Part shown: positions 37,056-45,842 of the stretch, in pieces
Layout of the letters: each line of letters begins with the position of its first letter
How positions within the stretch are numbered: position 1 is the stretch's first letter
Source: an uncultured Clostridia bacterium
GTDB taxonomy: Bacteria; Bacillota; Clostridia; Lachnospirales; Anaerotignaceae
Direction of reading: 5' to 3'
Length of the DNA: 55,814 nt
Assembly: GCA_910587735.1 (NCBI GenBank)
Contig: CAJUNT010000017.1
Coordinates: 1-55,814, forward strand
Program-made: the position numbers and the translations under genes
Notes under the pieces: generated by a model
Told to the model about the DNA's origin: nothing
Seen by the model: only the letters and a program-made list of their open reading frames with translations
The model's database searches: none

Positions 37056-37850
37056 TTATACTCCTGATTTCTGTTCATAATATTTTTGAAAACATTTTCC
37101 GATATCATAAAAAAGCAATACAACAAATACTAATACACACCCTGGAAATACTGCAAGCCACCATCTACCTGTTACAATATATTGCATACTCTCTGAAAGT
37201 AATATACCGATTGCTGGCTGATTGCTTTTTAATCCAAAACCTAAAAATGTTATACTGGATTCGTGTAATATTGTATGAGGAAAAAGCAATATCCACCCTG
37301 TAATGCATTGAGGCAATATATGAGGTATCATATGTTTTTGAAATAAATAAAATTTGCTTTTCCCTAATTTTTCCGCAACTTGTATGTATGTACTTGCCTT
37401 TAATTGAAGCAATTCACTGCGTATTAAACGTGCTAATGATGTCCAATGTGTTAATGAAATACTCAATATCACACCTTTAATATCTCTTCCTGCTGCAATA
37501 GATACTACAATCAATAATAATATATGAGGTAATCCCATCATAAAATCAATTAGCCATACAATTATAGTATCTATTTCTTTATTTCCGAAGGCAGATACTG
37601 TGCCAAATAATATTGCAATCATTGTACTAATACTTGCTGATGTCACTCCTATTAAAATACTGATAGAAATTCCTCTTAATGTTCTAAAAAAAAGATTCCT
37701 TCCCATCCAGTCTGTTCCAAAAGGATAGCGAATACAAGGTGATATATTTTTATTTGTAAAATCAGTAACAAGTGCATATTCTTTACAAAAATATCCTGCT
37801 ATGACAAATGCACATAATACAAATATTATCCATATGATTCTTTTTTTCAT
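37056..37850 (-). CDS. ABC transporter permease (OppC/NikC-like)
   Basis: 264 residues. An N-terminal membrane segment is followed by the YPFGTDWMGRNLFFRTLRG signature of OppC/DppC/NikC and four to five further segments. The EAA loop QVAEKLGKSKFYLFQKHMIPHILPQ contacts the ATPase. Its ATG overlaps the OppB-like stop by 4 nt. Middle gene of the importer operon. Confidence 0.92.
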   Translation of the reverse strand: MKKRIIWIIFVLCAFVIAGYFCKEYALVTDFTNKNISPCIRYPFGTDWMGRNLFFRTLRGISISILIGVTSASISTMIAILFGTVSAFGNKEIDTIIVWLIDFMMGLPHILLLIVVSIAAGRDIKGVILSISLTHWTSLARLIRSELLQLKASTYIQVAEKLGKSKFYLFQKHMIPHILPQCITGWILLFPHTILHESSITFLGFGLKSNQPAIGILLSESMQYIVTGRWWLAVFPGCVLVFVVLLFYDIGKCFQKYYEQKSGV

Positions 37851-38830
37851 GTATTTTTCCCCTTTAGCTGTATACGTGGGTCAATAATATGATATATCAT
37901 ATCTGCTAAAAAATTGCCTCCACAAACAAAACAGGAACAAATTACAACAACAGCTAAAAGTAAAGGCATATCTCCCCCTAAACCTGCCGTTACTGCAATT
38001 TGCCCTAAACCTGGATAAGAAAAAACTTGCTCCGCTAATATAGAACCACTCACAATTTCACTGATAGACGCAAATTGTAATGTGATTGCTGGCAGTAAAA
38101 CATTTCTAATACCATGTTGCAATATAATTTGTTTTTTTGTTTTACCTAATGCTTTAGCAAATAATATATAATCACTTTTTAGTATATCATTCATTTTTTC
38201 TCTTGTATGTAATATAATATTAGGCATACCTACAATACTTAATACAAATGTTGGCAATATGCCATGATGTATTTTATTTAATAATGTAACATCTTCTGTC
38301 ATAACTCCTATTGGAATACTGAATCCAATAGGAAACCATTTTAACCATACAGAAAATATCATTAATACAATGAGTGCAAACCAAAAAACAGGTGTACTAG
38401 AAAATAGAATTGCTATACCTTTTATAACCTTGTCTAATATACTGCCCTCTTTTGTTGCTGAAATAATGCCAAGTGCTACACCAAATATACCTGACAACAA
38501 CCAAGCAATACATAATATCCATATAGAATTTGTCAGCCTTTGTGTGATGACATGATATACAGGTTGACGGTATAGCAAAGATATACCCATATCACCAGAA
38601 ATAAAGTCTGTTATCCACTCTATATACCTTTTTACAGCATTTTCATTTGTTCCCCAATAATTTTGTAATTTTTCTATTTGTTCCTGACTCATAATACCAA
38701 GTGCAGTTTGTCCGATATTTGTTTGTAATGGGTCTATAGGAGAAATTTCCATAATAAAAAATGCTGCTATGCTGATTGCTATTATCAGCAATATCATACG
38801 AATACCACTTTTTAACATATATTTTATCAA
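37847..38830 (-). CDS. ABC transporter permease (OppB/NikB-like, TTG start)
   Basis: 327 residues with about six membrane segments. Typical OppB features are AFFIMEISPIDPLQTNIG near the start, FSSTPVFWFALIVLMIFS in the middle, the EAA loop FAKALGKTKKQIILQHGIRNVLLP, and the end ADMIYHIIDPRI. Start is TTG, 7 nt behind AAGGAG; an internal ATG four codons on is possible. It follows the binding-protein gene by 15 nt. Confidence 0.92.
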   Translation of the reverse strand: MIKYMLKSGIRMILLIIAISIAAFFIMEISPIDPLQTNIGQTALGIMSQEQIEKLQNYWGTNENAVKRYIEWITDFISGDMGISLLYRQPVYHVITQRLTNSIWILCIAWLLSGIFGVALGIISATKEGSILDKVIKGIAILFSSTPVFWFALIVLMIFSVWLKWFPIGFSIPIGVMTEDVTLLNKIHHGILPTFVLSIVGMPNIILHTREKMNDILKSDYILFAKALGKTKKQIILQHGIRNVLLPAITLQFASISEIVSGSILAEQVFSYPGLGQIAVTAGLGGDMPLLLAVVVICSCFVCGGNFLADMIYHIIDPRIQLKGKNT

Positions 38831-38845
38831 TGTTATACTCCTTTT

Positions 38846-40429
38846 TTATTGCCATTCCCATGTATCTACATTATTTAAAAGTGACCAACCATGTCCATGA
38901 GGATGTATTTTCTGTTCAGATATGATAAGCCCCTGCTTTACAAAATATAAATGGTCAACATTACAAATCCATATCCATGGAATATCACCTTTTTGCGTAA
39001 TGCCTGTTGCACCATTCCATTGCGCTTTTTGCCAAAGAGTATAAGCCGTTTCTATATCCGTACTTTTTAATGCTTCGTCCATATAGCTATCTACTGTTTC
39101 ATTATAATATGGAGAATATCTTGCATATTCGCCATTTTGACTATGATAGATATTGTATAGTTCCATAGGAGTATGCGCACCCCAACCCCAAACGAGGGGC
39201 TGTGATTGTGCTAAATCATAAGCAATGTCCCACCCTACACATTCAGGTGTTACTTCCAATCCTATTTGTTTCATATTATTGCAAAACTCTTCTGCAATAC
39301 CTTGTCTGATACTATCAGAAGGAGGATATAATATAGAAAAAGCTGCTCTTATGTCATTTTTATTTCTTATACCATCATCACCAATAGTCCAACCTGCATC
39401 ATCTAATATGGTATTTGCTTGTTCTAAATTATATTGTACCTCAGAATCTTTTTGATACCATGGTGTATTATCACAAATACTATAAGCTGGTGATGCGTAA
39501 CCATTTAATACATTTGAAATCATGCTTTCTCTATTTAAAGCAATGTTAATTGCTCTGCGAATAGCAATATCGCTCGTTACATCATTGCCATATACTATGC
39601 CATCTTTTTGCTCTGCTGGTTGTGTAGGCAAATTGATTCCTCTATTATCTAATGATATAACAGAATATAATTCATAATCTGCAACAGAAATATCTGCATA
39701 TGTTGCTGATGTATAAGAAACATCAGATTGTTCAGATTGTGCTGCTGCAAGAGAAATTTCTTCCTCCATAAATAATACAATCACTGTTTTTATTTTTGGC
39801 GCATTATCATAATAATTAGCATTTGCCTCTAATATAACCTGCTGTCCCTTATCCCATTGTTTTAATATATATTTTCCAGAGCCAACAGGATTTTCTCCAT
39901 AATCAGAAGTATATACGTGTTCTGGTACAATTCCAACTAGTGCCATGGTATAAGACCATACTGAAAATGGTCTTGTCATATGAAACACAACTGTTTTTTC
40001 ATCAATCGCCTCTGCATAATCTAACATTGTAAAATCATTTACAGAACTATTTTGTTTGCAAGTATTATATGTAAATGCAACATCTTCTGCTGTCAGCTTT
40101 TCTCCATCTGTAAAATAAGCATCTTCTCTTATTGTAACAGTCCATGTCATGCCGTCCTCACTTACAAAATAATCTGTTGCTAAATCATAATCAATTTGCA
40201 AATCATTTGTTGTAATAAATAATGTACTTTGTATTAATGGTTCATGTGTATGTTCCCCTGCTCCCCAACCATAAACAGGATTAAAACCGTATTCTGGCTC
40301 AGAAGTAACAGGCATTGTTACAACAACAGTATCTTTTTTTGCTATGTTTTTTTTCGTTTCTACATTTGTTTTACACCCTACTAAAACAATCAGCAATATA
40401 CAAACTAAACAGAATACATTTTTTCTCAC
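38846..40429 (-). CDS. ABC transporter substrate-binding lipoprotein (SBP family 5, nickel/peptide type)
   Basis: 527 residues, GTG start behind AAGGAGGAAACTTT. The lipobox LVGC (Cys19) anchors it outside. The SBP_bac_5 core is clear: TWTVTIREDAYFTDGEKLTAEDVAFTYN and IRRAINIALNRESM. The C-terminus has HPHGHGW, and the pocket region has several Trp and His (PLVWGWGAHTPMELYN; WIWICNVDH). Such proteins bind peptides, nickel-chelator or other metallophore complexes. The adjacent CbiK and the MerR-type promoter favour a metal substrate over peptide. It is the first gene of the transporter operon. Confidence 0.85.
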   Translation of the reverse strand: MRKNVFCLVCILLIVLVGCKTNVETKKNIAKKDTVVVTMPVTSEPEYGFNPVYGWGAGEHTHEPLIQSTLFITTNDLQIDYDLATDYFVSEDGMTWTVTIREDAYFTDGEKLTAEDVAFTYNTCKQNSSVNDFTMLDYAEAIDEKTVVFHMTRPFSVWSYTMALVGIVPEHVYTSDYGENPVGSGKYILKQWDKGQQVILEANANYYDNAPKIKTVIVLFMEEEISLAAAQSEQSDVSYTSATYADISVADYELYSVISLDNRGINLPTQPAEQKDGIVYGNDVTSDIAIRRAINIALNRESMISNVLNGYASPAYSICDNTPWYQKDSEVQYNLEQANTILDDAGWTIGDDGIRNKNDIRAAFSILYPPSDSIRQGIAEEFCNNMKQIGLEVTPECVGWDIAYDLAQSQPLVWGWGAHTPMELYNIYHSQNGEYARYSPYYNETVDSYMDEALKSTDIETAYTLWQKAQWNGATGITQKGDIPWIWICNVDHLYFVKQGLIISEQKIHPHGHGWSLLNNVDTWEWQ

Positions 40430-40472
40430 AAAGTTTCCTCCTTAGTAATGTTTAAAATATATCATAGTTTCT

Positions 40473-40503
40473 ATTATACTACTTAGAGTAAACTTGAAGT
40501 CAA
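40473..40503 (-). promoter_or_regulatory. MerR-type promoter with 19-bp spacer and dyad operator
   Basis: On the minus strand TTGACT (40503-40498), a 19-nt spacer and TATAAT (40478-40473). The over-long spacer contains the dyad ACTTCAAGTT/TACTCTAAGT, in the ACTTnnAGT...ACTnnAAGT form used by MerR-family activators, which untwist such promoters. It drives the binding-protein gene and the transporter operon. No MerR gene is in the window. Confidence 0.65.
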
Positions 40504-40522
40504 TAGAATTTACTTTTAATTT

Positions 40523-41311
40523 TTAACTTTCTATAACATTTTGAATATGTTCTATAAAAATTTTACGTATATAAGGATATTCTCCTAAACCTTTTAATAT
40601 TGTGTGAACAGTATATCCCTTTGATGTTAATTTCATTTTCCAAGTATTTTCATCATCACCGCAAATATCATGATTAGCATGGTCACCCGCTACAATCATA
40701 AATGGTGCAATGTAAATTGTATTAGAATCTATTGTATTTAATTTTTTTATAATCGTTTCCATATCTGGATACCCTTCTACTGTGCCAACAAGTACATTTT
40801 GATAACCATTTGCACAAAATCTATAATTTAATGCTGCATAAGAGGCATCTGCAAAATGTTCTGTACCATGACCAATTAACAAAAGCACATCTTTTTGATT
40901 TAATTGCGTATTTTCTTCCATGACTGCATTGACCACTTTGTCATAATCTTCAGAAGATGATAACAAAGGTGTACCATATTTTATATTTGGTATGATTTTT
41001 TCATATGGCTTTATCATAGCAATCATTTTTTCATATTCTATACCATGCATAATATGTGTTGGTTGACAAATAACAGTATCATAGCCTTGTTGTACAATTT
41101 TGTCCATTGCCTTTTTTACAGTATCAATTTGAATATTATTTACTTTTTTTAATTTGTTTATAATGATTTGACTGGTAAAAGCACGATATATTGTATCATA
41201 TTTATAAACATTTTGTATTTCATTTTCTATTGCTGTGATTGTTTTTTCCATAGTATCTATATAGCTTGTACCAAAACTGACAACAAGTATTGCTCTTTTA
41301 TTTGTTTTCAA
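40523..41311 (-). CDS. cbiK: CbiK-type sirohydrochlorin cobaltochelatase (class II chelatase)
   Basis: About 262 residues. It inserts a divalent metal (Co2+ in anaerobic B12 synthesis, Ni2+ in relatives) into a sirohydrochlorin-type ring. The N-terminal AILVVSFGTSYIDTM and the metal residues His in LLLIGHGTEHFADASY, Glu in GTVEGYPD and His in MIVAGDHANHDICGDDENTWK match CbiK, with the spacing of H145/E175/H207 of the Salmonella enzyme. No other B12 gene is nearby. The first ATG (41317) has GGGAGG only one base ahead; a TTG at 41311 has ideal spacing and is my choice. It lies 15 nt after the VWA gene and may belong to that operon. Confidence 0.9.
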   Translation of the reverse strand: MKTNKRAILVVSFGTSYIDTMEKTITAIENEIQNVYKYDTIYRAFTSQIIINKLKKVNNIQIDTVKKAMDKIVQQGYDTVICQPTHIMHGIEYEKMIAMIKPYEKIIPNIKYGTPLLSSSEDYDKVVNAVMEENTQLNQKDVLLLIGHGTEHFADASYAALNYRFCANGYQNVLVGTVEGYPDMETIIKKLNTIDSNTIYIAPFMIVAGDHANHDICGDDENTWKMKLTSKGYTVHTILKGLGEYPYIRKIFIEHIQNVIES

Positions 41312-41326
41312 ATTCATTCCTCCCTG

Positions 41327-42502
41327 TTAATTCTTTTTGTCAAAACTGCTTAAATCATGCCCTTTTAATGCAGCAGCTAATAATTCAGGTAATCTTTCTG
41401 GAATACAAGCAAAACAAGGTATTTCTAATTTTGCAATTTTTTGTGCCATGCTTGTACTATAATAAGGTTTTCCTCCATCTGCTATAGCAAGAAGACTAAT
41501 CACTATTACACCTGACTGCTTCATATATTCTAATTTTTTTAATAGAGATGCTTGATTCCCACCTTCGTCTAAATCAGAAATTAAAAAAAATAGCGTTTTA
41601 GAAGGCGTTTCAATAAATTGCTGACAATATGCAACAGATTTATTGATGTCTGTACCACCTCCCATTTGTATGCCAAAAAGTAAATCTACTGGGTCATCTG
41701 TTTTTTCTGTTAAATCAATTACAGAAGTATCAAATGCTACAATTCTTGTTTTGATGGCGTTCATACTCGCTAATATACACGCCATAACAGAAGAATATAA
41801 TATAGATTCTCCCATAGAGCCACTTTGGTCAATATCTAATATCACTGTCCAGTGATTTGTTTTATTTGCTCTGTCAAAAAAATAAACCCTTTCTGGTATA
41901 ATTGTTTTTAAATCAGCATTATAATTTTTTAAATTTTTTGATATTGTATATTTAAAATCAATGGCAGATGCTAAAGGTAAAGGAGAATGAGAATGTTTAT
42001 TTAATGCTGCAGTTACCGCTCTTTGCATATCATTTGCAAGCATAGCATTGATTTGCTCTACAATTTTTTTAATATATATTCTTGCACTTGCTTTGGAACG
42101 CTGTGGAATTTGGTCTTTTAATAAAAGCATTGTCGTCGCCATATTGATATCTGGTTCTAAATTTTCCAATATTTCTGGCTCCATAAGCAGTTGCTTTAAG
42201 CCTTTTCTTTCTATAGCATCATTTTGTATTACTGTTACAATATCTTTATCAAAAAGTGAACGAATATCTCCTAACCATTTTGACAATTTGGGAGCAGAAA
42301 CAGTATTTCCTGCTCCTTTTGCTGACAATGCTTCTCCTGCTCCGCCACCATAAATGCTTGCTAGTGCTTCATCCATAATAAATTGTTGTTCTGAAAGCGT
42401 AAATTCATTCATATCTGAAAATTGTTTCTGTGTGTCTTGCCCTAATATCAATCTCCAACGTGCTAATTTTTGTTGTATTTGTTGCTCTGTTAAATTTTTC
42501 AT
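41327..42502 (-). CDS. VWA (CoxE-like) protein of a MoxR-VWA system
   Basis: 391 residues. A helical N-terminal region (about 1-200) is followed by a von Willebrand A domain with an intact MIDAS: D225-x-S227-x-S229 in ILDIDQSGSMGE, the Thr in GGGTDINKS, and Asp in LISDLDEGG. Such proteins bind a metal ion and partner with MoxR ATPases, as ChlD does with ChlI in magnesium chelatase. The ATG overlaps the DUF5682 stop by 1 nt (TAATG). It precedes the chelatase gene. No signal peptide; cytoplasmic. Confidence 0.88.
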   Translation of the reverse strand: MKNLTEQQIQQKLARWRLILGQDTQKQFSDMNEFTLSEQQFIMDEALASIYGGGAGEALSAKGAGNTVSAPKLSKWLGDIRSLFDKDIVTVIQNDAIERKGLKQLLMEPEILENLEPDINMATTMLLLKDQIPQRSKASARIYIKKIVEQINAMLANDMQRAVTAALNKHSHSPLPLASAIDFKYTISKNLKNYNADLKTIIPERVYFFDRANKTNHWTVILDIDQSGSMGESILYSSVMACILASMNAIKTRIVAFDTSVIDLTEKTDDPVDLLFGIQMGGGTDINKSVAYCQQFIETPSKTLFFLISDLDEGGNQASLLKKLEYMKQSGVIVISLLAIADGGKPYYSTSMAQKIAKLEIPCFACIPERLPELLAAALKGHDLSSFDKKN

Positions 42503-44751
42503 TATATATCACCAAAATCAAATTCATCTAATTGTTGTAATGTGTCTTGTTCTATTTCTGTTAATGTATCGTTTAATACTTCACTTACTTGTTGTGTGTT
42601 AAATTGCCATATCTCTCCTAAATTTTCAGCAATATTATTTCTTTCTGATGCTGTAAAATAACAAAATGCTCGTCTTAAAAATACTAATGCTTTTTTAAAT
42701 TCTTCATCATTTAATGTATCAATATAATCTGAAAGCTGTTCCCAAATACTCAAACGACTAATTAAAGCATATTTATTTTTTAATGCAAGTCCTTCAAACC
42801 ATGCTGCACCTAAATCTGCTGGTATGCCATAGGAAAGTCTTCTTTTCATTTCCTCTGAAAGCATTTGCTGTGTCATTTCTCCCCTTTCTAGCAATATCGC
42901 AGCAGCAAAACCAGATGCCTTTGTATTTAAATCATCTCTATTTGATACTTCTGTTAATACTGCAAGCCATTGTTTATTATCTAGTGTATCATGATTGATA
43001 GATGCTAAATTAAGTAAATCTATAGCATTAATCATACCCTCTACTGCATGATTATCACAAATACAGCTTTTTACTAATATAAAACACGCTCTATAAAAAA
43101 GCTGTTCTAATATGGGAAACAGTGCTTTTGCATCAACATGGCGAATTGTTCCATACCGAATTACAACAGATAATTTATGTATGGTATTTGCAATATCAAT
43201 TATAGAACTTTCCTCTACTGAAAGCCCTTGCAAAACAACAGATGCATTTTCTACAATTTGTGGCATACCACAAAGAGATGCCATTTCTAATATTTCCGCT
43301 GTTTCTGTAATAGAAGTTGCCTTTTCCAAATTTTCTTTAAACGAAAAAGCTGTCGCAATTTCTACTGTTTCCCCTTGTAATGCTGCTTCCACAATTTCAA
43401 TTTCTGCTTCTGGCGTCCATTGTAATGACCATTTTTCTGCCCAAGTTGCTTTTTCTTGATAATGCTTTTGTTTTTGAGCAAAATGAATACCTAATACACA
43501 AATGCGATGTAGAAAAAAAGAACGCTCTAAATCCAAAAAAGCAGATTTTTGACTTTTTACTCTTGTATTTTCTCTTAAATCCAATTCCAATGTTTGCGTC
43601 TGCAAACTTTTATATTTTTCTAATTTTAAATCTTTCAATCTATAATAAAAATCAGATTGTATTGATGTTCTACTGACACCCTCTGGTAATGCTCCAATTT
43701 TTATACCGATTTCTGTATTTGCTACTGCTTGGGCAATTTCTGAAAAACTTCCATGCCCTAAACAAGTAATTGCTGCATCTCTTAAATCTTGCAATGTAGG
43801 AATATTGCTTTTTTTCATATTCGCTAATGTGACAGCAAGTCTGACAGCCTCTATTACTTCCGCTGAAGAACTCATATTTCCTGTTTTTCTTTGGAAATAT
43901 GATATAGAAGAAAGATATTGATAACTTGCCTCTAGCAAATTATTTTTTTTCATTGCTTTCCAAAGTAATTCATAATAAGCTGGTGCTTTATTTCCTGCAC
44001 CATAACCAGAACGAGCAGAAAGTCTATAATAAGAATATGGCATTAATGTATGTTGTGTGGGTATTTGAGGCAATGCTTTGATTTCTTCTTCTGTAAGTGG
44101 TTTACAATTTTGCAGTCCCTGCACATGGTACGCTCCTGTCACCACAACAATTTTATCTTCTGAAAATCCTTGTTTTATAGCATTATTAATTTGTTTTTTC
44201 ATATAGGATTCTCTTAATATATTTTCTGCAGTTTCATATTCATCATATACAGAGAGTTCTCTCAATTCTTTGCCGAATAGATTTGTACACTGTTGGTAAC
44301 TAATAGCATCTGTTCTATGCTCAAAATTTCTTTCCCAATAGATTTCTTGGTCCTGCTCTCCTGACTGTTCTGCAATTTTTTGATACACATCACTCATATT
44401 ACTATATCGTTCTGTGCGATTTCTTTTTTGTTTTGTTATGGCAAGAAATACAGAAGAAGGTAAATCAATAAAGCGACATTCTACATTATGCTTTTTTGCC
44501 CATAGTATGGCTTGATATTCTGGAGAATATTCTGCAAAAGGATATAATATACTTTCTATGGGTACAGTTTCACTATATGCCATCATGGCAATAGGTGGAA
44601 CAGATTTACTATGACAGATATCGTCCATCAACACTGTTAAATCAGAAGGTCCTTCTATCAATACTAACTCTGGCTTATTTTTTTTGAGTATCTGCAATAT
44701 ATGTTTTGCTCCAGCAGGTGACAGATGTCGTATTCCAAAATAAAGAGCCAT
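42502..44751 (-). CDS. DUF5682 family protein
   Basis: 749 residues, cytoplasmic. The N-terminal 230 residues carry motifs of the EreA/ChaN/TraB-like fold: FGIRHLSPAGA, LVLIEGPSD, YPFAEYSPEYQAILWA, CRFIDLPSS and VVVTGAYHVQGL. These His, Glu and Asp positions form a metal or haem-type site in relatives, which include haem-binding ChaN. The rest is alpha-helical. DUF5682 genes recur between MoxR and VWA genes in many bacteria; no activity is known to me. Both ends overlap their neighbours by one base (TAATG), implying fixed stoichiometry. Confidence 0.82.
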   Translation of the reverse strand: MALYFGIRHLSPAGAKHILQILKKNKPELVLIEGPSDLTVLMDDICHSKSVPPIAMMAYSETVPIESILYPFAEYSPEYQAILWAKKHNVECRFIDLPSSVFLAITKQKRNRTERYSNMSDVYQKIAEQSGEQDQEIYWERNFEHRTDAISYQQCTNLFGKELRELSVYDEYETAENILRESYMKKQINNAIKQGFSEDKIVVVTGAYHVQGLQNCKPLTEEEIKALPQIPTQHTLMPYSYYRLSARSGYGAGNKAPAYYELLWKAMKKNNLLEASYQYLSSISYFQRKTGNMSSSAEVIEAVRLAVTLANMKKSNIPTLQDLRDAAITCLGHGSFSEIAQAVANTEIGIKIGALPEGVSRTSIQSDFYYRLKDLKLEKYKSLQTQTLELDLRENTRVKSQKSAFLDLERSFFLHRICVLGIHFAQKQKHYQEKATWAEKWSLQWTPEAEIEIVEAALQGETVEIATAFSFKENLEKATSITETAEILEMASLCGMPQIVENASVVLQGLSVEESSIIDIANTIHKLSVVIRYGTIRHVDAKALFPILEQLFYRACFILVKSCICDNHAVEGMINAIDLLNLASINHDTLDNKQWLAVLTEVSNRDDLNTKASGFAAAILLERGEMTQQMLSEEMKRRLSYGIPADLGAAWFEGLALKNKYALISRLSIWEQLSDYIDTLNDEEFKKALVFLRRAFCYFTASERNNIAENLGEIWQFNTQQVSEVLNDTLTEIEQDTLQQLDEFDFGDI

Positions 44752-45839
44752 TAGCGGTTCAACTCCTTACACTCTTTATATAATGTTCTATAACGCTCTC
44801 CTCTTTTTTTCATAACATTTTCTAAATACTCTTTCCATGCAATTTTATCCTTTTCTTCATCTTTTACAATTGCTCCTTGTAATGCTGCTGCTATATCATA
44901 ATCTTCAATTTTACCATTTCCAAAACTTGCTGCTAATGCCATACTATTGGCTAGTAATGAAATCGCTTCCGCAGTAGATAACACACCCGTTGTTGTTTTT
45001 AATTTTTGTGTATTATCTAATGTTTTGCCATTTCGTAATTCTCTAAATATAGTAATCACATTTTCAATCAATTCATCATTTGGCATTTCTGCTCGCAATT
45101 CTAAAGAATTGGATAATTGAGAAATTCTACTACGAACAATATCAATTTCTGTCTGTATATTTGCAGGAGAAGGCAATACTACAATATTAAACCTCCTTTT
45201 TAAAGCCGCAGACATTTCATTGACTCCCTTATCTCTTGTATTTGCTGTTGCGATAATAGAAAATCCTTTTTTTGCTGGTAACTCAAATGCAAGTTCTGGA
45301 ACAGAAAGCCTTTTTTCTGAAAGTATAGAAATTAAAGCATCTTGTACCTCTGATGCACAACGTGAAATTTCTTCTAGTCTTGCAATCGTTCCTGTTTCCA
45401 TTGCCCTATAAATAGGGCTTTTTAACATTGCTTCTTTAGAAGGTCCTTTTGCAATTAACATAGCATAATTCCAAGAATAACGTATGTGTTCTTCTGTTGT
45501 TCCTGCTGTTCCTTGTACAACTTTTGTAGAATCACCATTTATTGCTGCTGCTAAATGTTCAGATAACCATGATTTTGCTGTACCTGGCTCTCCTATTAAA
45601 AGCAATGCCCTATCTGTTACAAGTGTCGCAATAGCAATTTCTACTAGTCTATCATTACCTATATACTTTGGTGTGATTTCAATGCCATTTACTTCTCCCC
45701 CTGTAATGTATTTTAATACAGAACGAGGTGACATTTTCCAGCCTGTTGGAATGGGTTCTTTCTCTGCTGCAATTAATGCGTCAATTTCTTTTTGAAATAA
45801 TTCCTCTGCGGGTAATCTTTGAAACTCTGTGTTTTCCAT
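44751..45839 (-). CDS. MoxR-type AAA+ ATPase
   Basis: 362 residues. Walker A is G83-EPGTAKS90, Walker B region IARLEEISRCASEVQDALISILSEKRL, sensor 1 SIIATANTRDKGVNEMSAALKRRFN, and a C-terminal lid with LSTAEAISLLANSMALAASFG. MoxR ATPases remodel partners together with VWA proteins, in metal insertion or complex activation. It is the motor of this five-gene cassette and overlaps DUF5682 by 1 nt. GGAAGTATAAAAT precedes the ATG. Confidence 0.9.
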   Translation of the reverse strand: MENTEFQRLPAEELFQKEIDALIAAEKEPIPTGWKMSPRSVLKYITGGEVNGIEITPKYIGNDRLVEIAIATLVTDRALLLIGEPGTAKSWLSEHLAAAINGDSTKVVQGTAGTTEEHIRYSWNYAMLIAKGPSKEAMLKSPIYRAMETGTIARLEEISRCASEVQDALISILSEKRLSVPELAFELPAKKGFSIIATANTRDKGVNEMSAALKRRFNIVVLPSPANIQTEIDIVRSRISQLSNSLELRAEMPNDELIENVITIFRELRNGKTLDNTQKLKTTTGVLSTAEAISLLANSMALAASFGNGKIEDYDIAAALQGAIVKDEEKDKIAWKEYLENVMKKRGERYRTLYKECKELNR

Positions 45840-45842
45840 ATT

